Shown here: positions 5,569 to 6,812 of the stretch, one piece after another
How positions within the stretch are numbered: the stretch's first letter is position 1
Layout of the letters: each line of letters opens with the position of its first letter
From: Sphingomonadaceae bacterium
GTDB taxonomy: Bacteria; Pseudomonadota; Alphaproteobacteria; Sphingomonadales; Sphingomonadaceae
Assembly (NCBI GenBank): GCA_014380205.1
Contig: JACMKH010000028.1
Location: 1 to 6,812 of the forward strand
Direction: 5' to 3'
Length of the DNA: 6,812 bases
Made by a program: the position numbers and the translations under genes
The notes under the pieces: model-generated
Database searches by the model: none
What the model saw: only the letters and a program-made list of their open reading frames with translations
What the model was told of the DNA's origin: nothing

Positions 5569-6811
5569 CGGCCTTGGCCCGCGCCGCCACGATCGCCGCC
5601 TCGAGCGCGGTGATCGTGAAGGGCTTGCGCAGCACCTCGCGCCCCGCGAAGCGCTCGGCGTCCCCCGCCTCGCCGACATAGCCCGTGACGAAGATGATCG
5701 CGAGATCGGGATAGCGCGGCGCGATTCGCTCGACGAGCTCGGGGCCGGTCATCCCGTGCATCATCACGTCCGTGAGCAGCAGTCCAATGTCGTCGCGCGC
5801 GGCGAGCGCCTCCTCGGCGGCCTCGCCGCTCGCGCAGGCGATCGCGACATGGCCGAGCTCCTCGACCGCGCCGACCGTCGCGCGGCGGACGCGCTCATCG
5901 TCCTCGACGATCAGGATGATCAGCGCCTCGCCCTCTCCCGCCTCGGGAAGCCGTGCGAAGGCGTCGGCGGCGCGATCGCGGCTGGTCGCATCGCCCGCGA
6001 AGCGCGGCAGATAGAGCGCGACCGTGGCGCCCTCCCCCGGCGTCGAATCGATCGCGACATCGCCGCCCGACTGGCGCGCGAAGCCGAAAATCTGGCTGAG
6101 TCCGAGCCCCGTGCCCTTGCCGAGCGGCTTGGTCGTGAAGAAGGGCTCGAACGCGCGCTCCACCACCTCGGGGGCCATGCCCGTTCCCGTGTCCGAGACC
6201 GCGATGCGGATATATTCGCCTGCTGCCGCCTCACCGATCTCATGCTCGGCGAGCATGGTGTTGCGCACGTCGATGGTCAGCGCGCCCGCGCCATCCATCG
6301 CGTCGCGCGCGTTGACTGCGAGGTTGAGCACCGCGTTCTCGAGCTGGTGCGGATCGACCCAGACCGGCCAGATATCGTCGGGGGCGATCACCGACACCGC
6401 GATCCGCTCGCCGATGGTGCGCTCCATGAGATCGTGCATGCCGTGGATGAGCGCGACCGGATCGGTCCCCTCGGGGAGCAGCGGCTCGGCGCGCGCGAAG
6501 GCGAGCAGCCGCCGGGTGAGCGCGGCGGCGCGATTGGCCCCCTCGAGCGCGTTGTCGATATGGCGGCCGGCCTCGTCGGGGCTCGACGCGACCTTGCGCC
6601 GCGCGAGATCGAGCCCACCGACGACCACCGCGAGCATATTGTTGAAATCGTGCGCGATCCCGCCGGTGAGCTGGCCCACCGCCTCCATCTTCTGGATCTG
6701 GCGGAGCTTCTCCTCGGCGACGGCGCGCTCGGCCGCCTCCTCGCGCAGATCGGCGTTGGCCTGCTCGAGCTCGGCGGTGCGCGCGGCGACCGCGTCCTCG
6801 AGCGTATCGGC
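5525..6811 (-). CDS. Hybrid sensor histidine kinase with receiver domain (5' end outside window)
   Basis: The frame is open to the right edge, so the N-terminal sensory part is missing; 428 residues are visible. They begin with a coiled-coil linker ([20 protein letters not shown]). A HisKA domain follows, with phospho-accepting His in [13 protein letters not shown], then the HATPase_c core: N box [11 protein letters not shown]1 DTGTGM, F box FEPFFTTK and G2 [11 protein letters not shown]-terminal receiver domain has the acidic cluster VEDDE, phospho-Asp in LLLTDVMM, Thr in FVTGY and Lys in LRKPF. All catalytic residues look intact, so it should autophosphorylate and pass phosphate to its own receiver. 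ATG 6688 is an internal Met just before the H box, not the start. No DNA-binding output domain is present; a partner phosphotransfer protein or regulator lies elsewhere. The stimulus is unknown. The protein ends with an Ala/Glu-rich low-complexity tail. Confidence 0.92.
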   Translation of the reverse strand, partial: ADTLEDAVAARTAELEQANADLREEAAERAVAEEKLRQIQKMEAVGQLTGGIAHDFNNMLAVVVGGLDLARRKVASSPDEAGRHIDNALEGANRAAALTRRLLAFARAEPLLPEGTDPVALIHGMHDLMERTIGERIAVSVIAPDDIWPVWVDPHQLENAVLNLAVNARDAMDGAGALTIDVRNTMLAEHEIGEAAAGEYIRIAVSDTGTGMAPEVVERAFEPFFTTKPLGKGTGLGLSQIFGFARQSGGDVAIDSTPGEGATVALYLPRFAGDATSRDRAADAFARLPEAGEGEALIILIVEDDERVRRATVGAVEELGHVAIACASGEAAEEALAARDDIGLLLTDVMMHGMTGPELVERIAPRYPDLAIIFVTGYVGEAGDAERFAGREVLRKPFTITALEAAIVAARAKAASGSPPEAAAEAAE

Positions 6812-6812
6812 G

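Noticed and set aside
4306..5679. 457-codon minus-strand ORF
   Set aside because: It lies opposite the lipid kinase and nucleotidyltransferase genes, spans both, and its product is a Pro/Arg/Gly-rich shadow with no recognisable domain; GC-rich codon bias keeps antisense frames open.

Overview
The window looks like two unrelated pieces of DNA joined near position 710-722. The first ~710 bases have moderate GC and hold fragments of two genes that do not belong with the rest. From about 720 to the end the DNA is strongly GC-rich, with dense genes and long antisense shadow ORFs. Protein content there (LptF/LptG, a DUF2141 secreted protein, a DAGK-type lipid kinase, a Tam41-like nucleotidyltransferase, an HDFNN-type hybrid histidine kinase) points to an alphaproteobacterium, most likely a sphingomonad. 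The low-GC piece resembles Acidobacteriota-type sequence, but that is a style judgement without a search.

Layout: 3-485 (+) is the C-terminal part of a PepSY-associated membrane protein, followed by a probable intrinsic terminator (538-571). At 606 (+) an MFS transporter begins and is cut after about 39 residues at the junction. From the other side, lptG (minus) runs into the same junction and picks up a few foreign codons. The 13 bases at the junction (708-720) recur in inverted orientation at 2-14, at the very start of the window.

In the GC-rich part, lptF and lptG (minus, 5 nt apart) encode the inner-membrane permease pair of the Lpt lipid export machine. A 119-bp divergent intergenic region separates lptF from a tight plus-strand operon: a DUF2141 exported protein, a lipid kinase starting 1 nt after its stop, and a Tam41/Mmp37-like nucleotidyltransferase starting by GTGA overlap. 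A 5'-truncated hybrid histidine kinase on the minus strand converges on the operon and overlaps its last gene by 44 bp.

The main biological interest is the three-gene operon. Lipid kinase plus CDP-lipid-synthase-like enzyme suggests DAG to phosphatidate to CDP-DAG salvage. Alternatively, and attractively for a sphingolipid-making alphaproteobacterium, the set (DUF2141, LCB5/DAGK kinase, Tam41-like) resembles, from memory, the Caulobacter cpg locus for the anionic sphingolipid ceramide phosphoglycerate. Its position back-to-back with lptFG fits a role in building or exporting outer-membrane lipids. The second point to check is whether the junction is a chimeric assembly.
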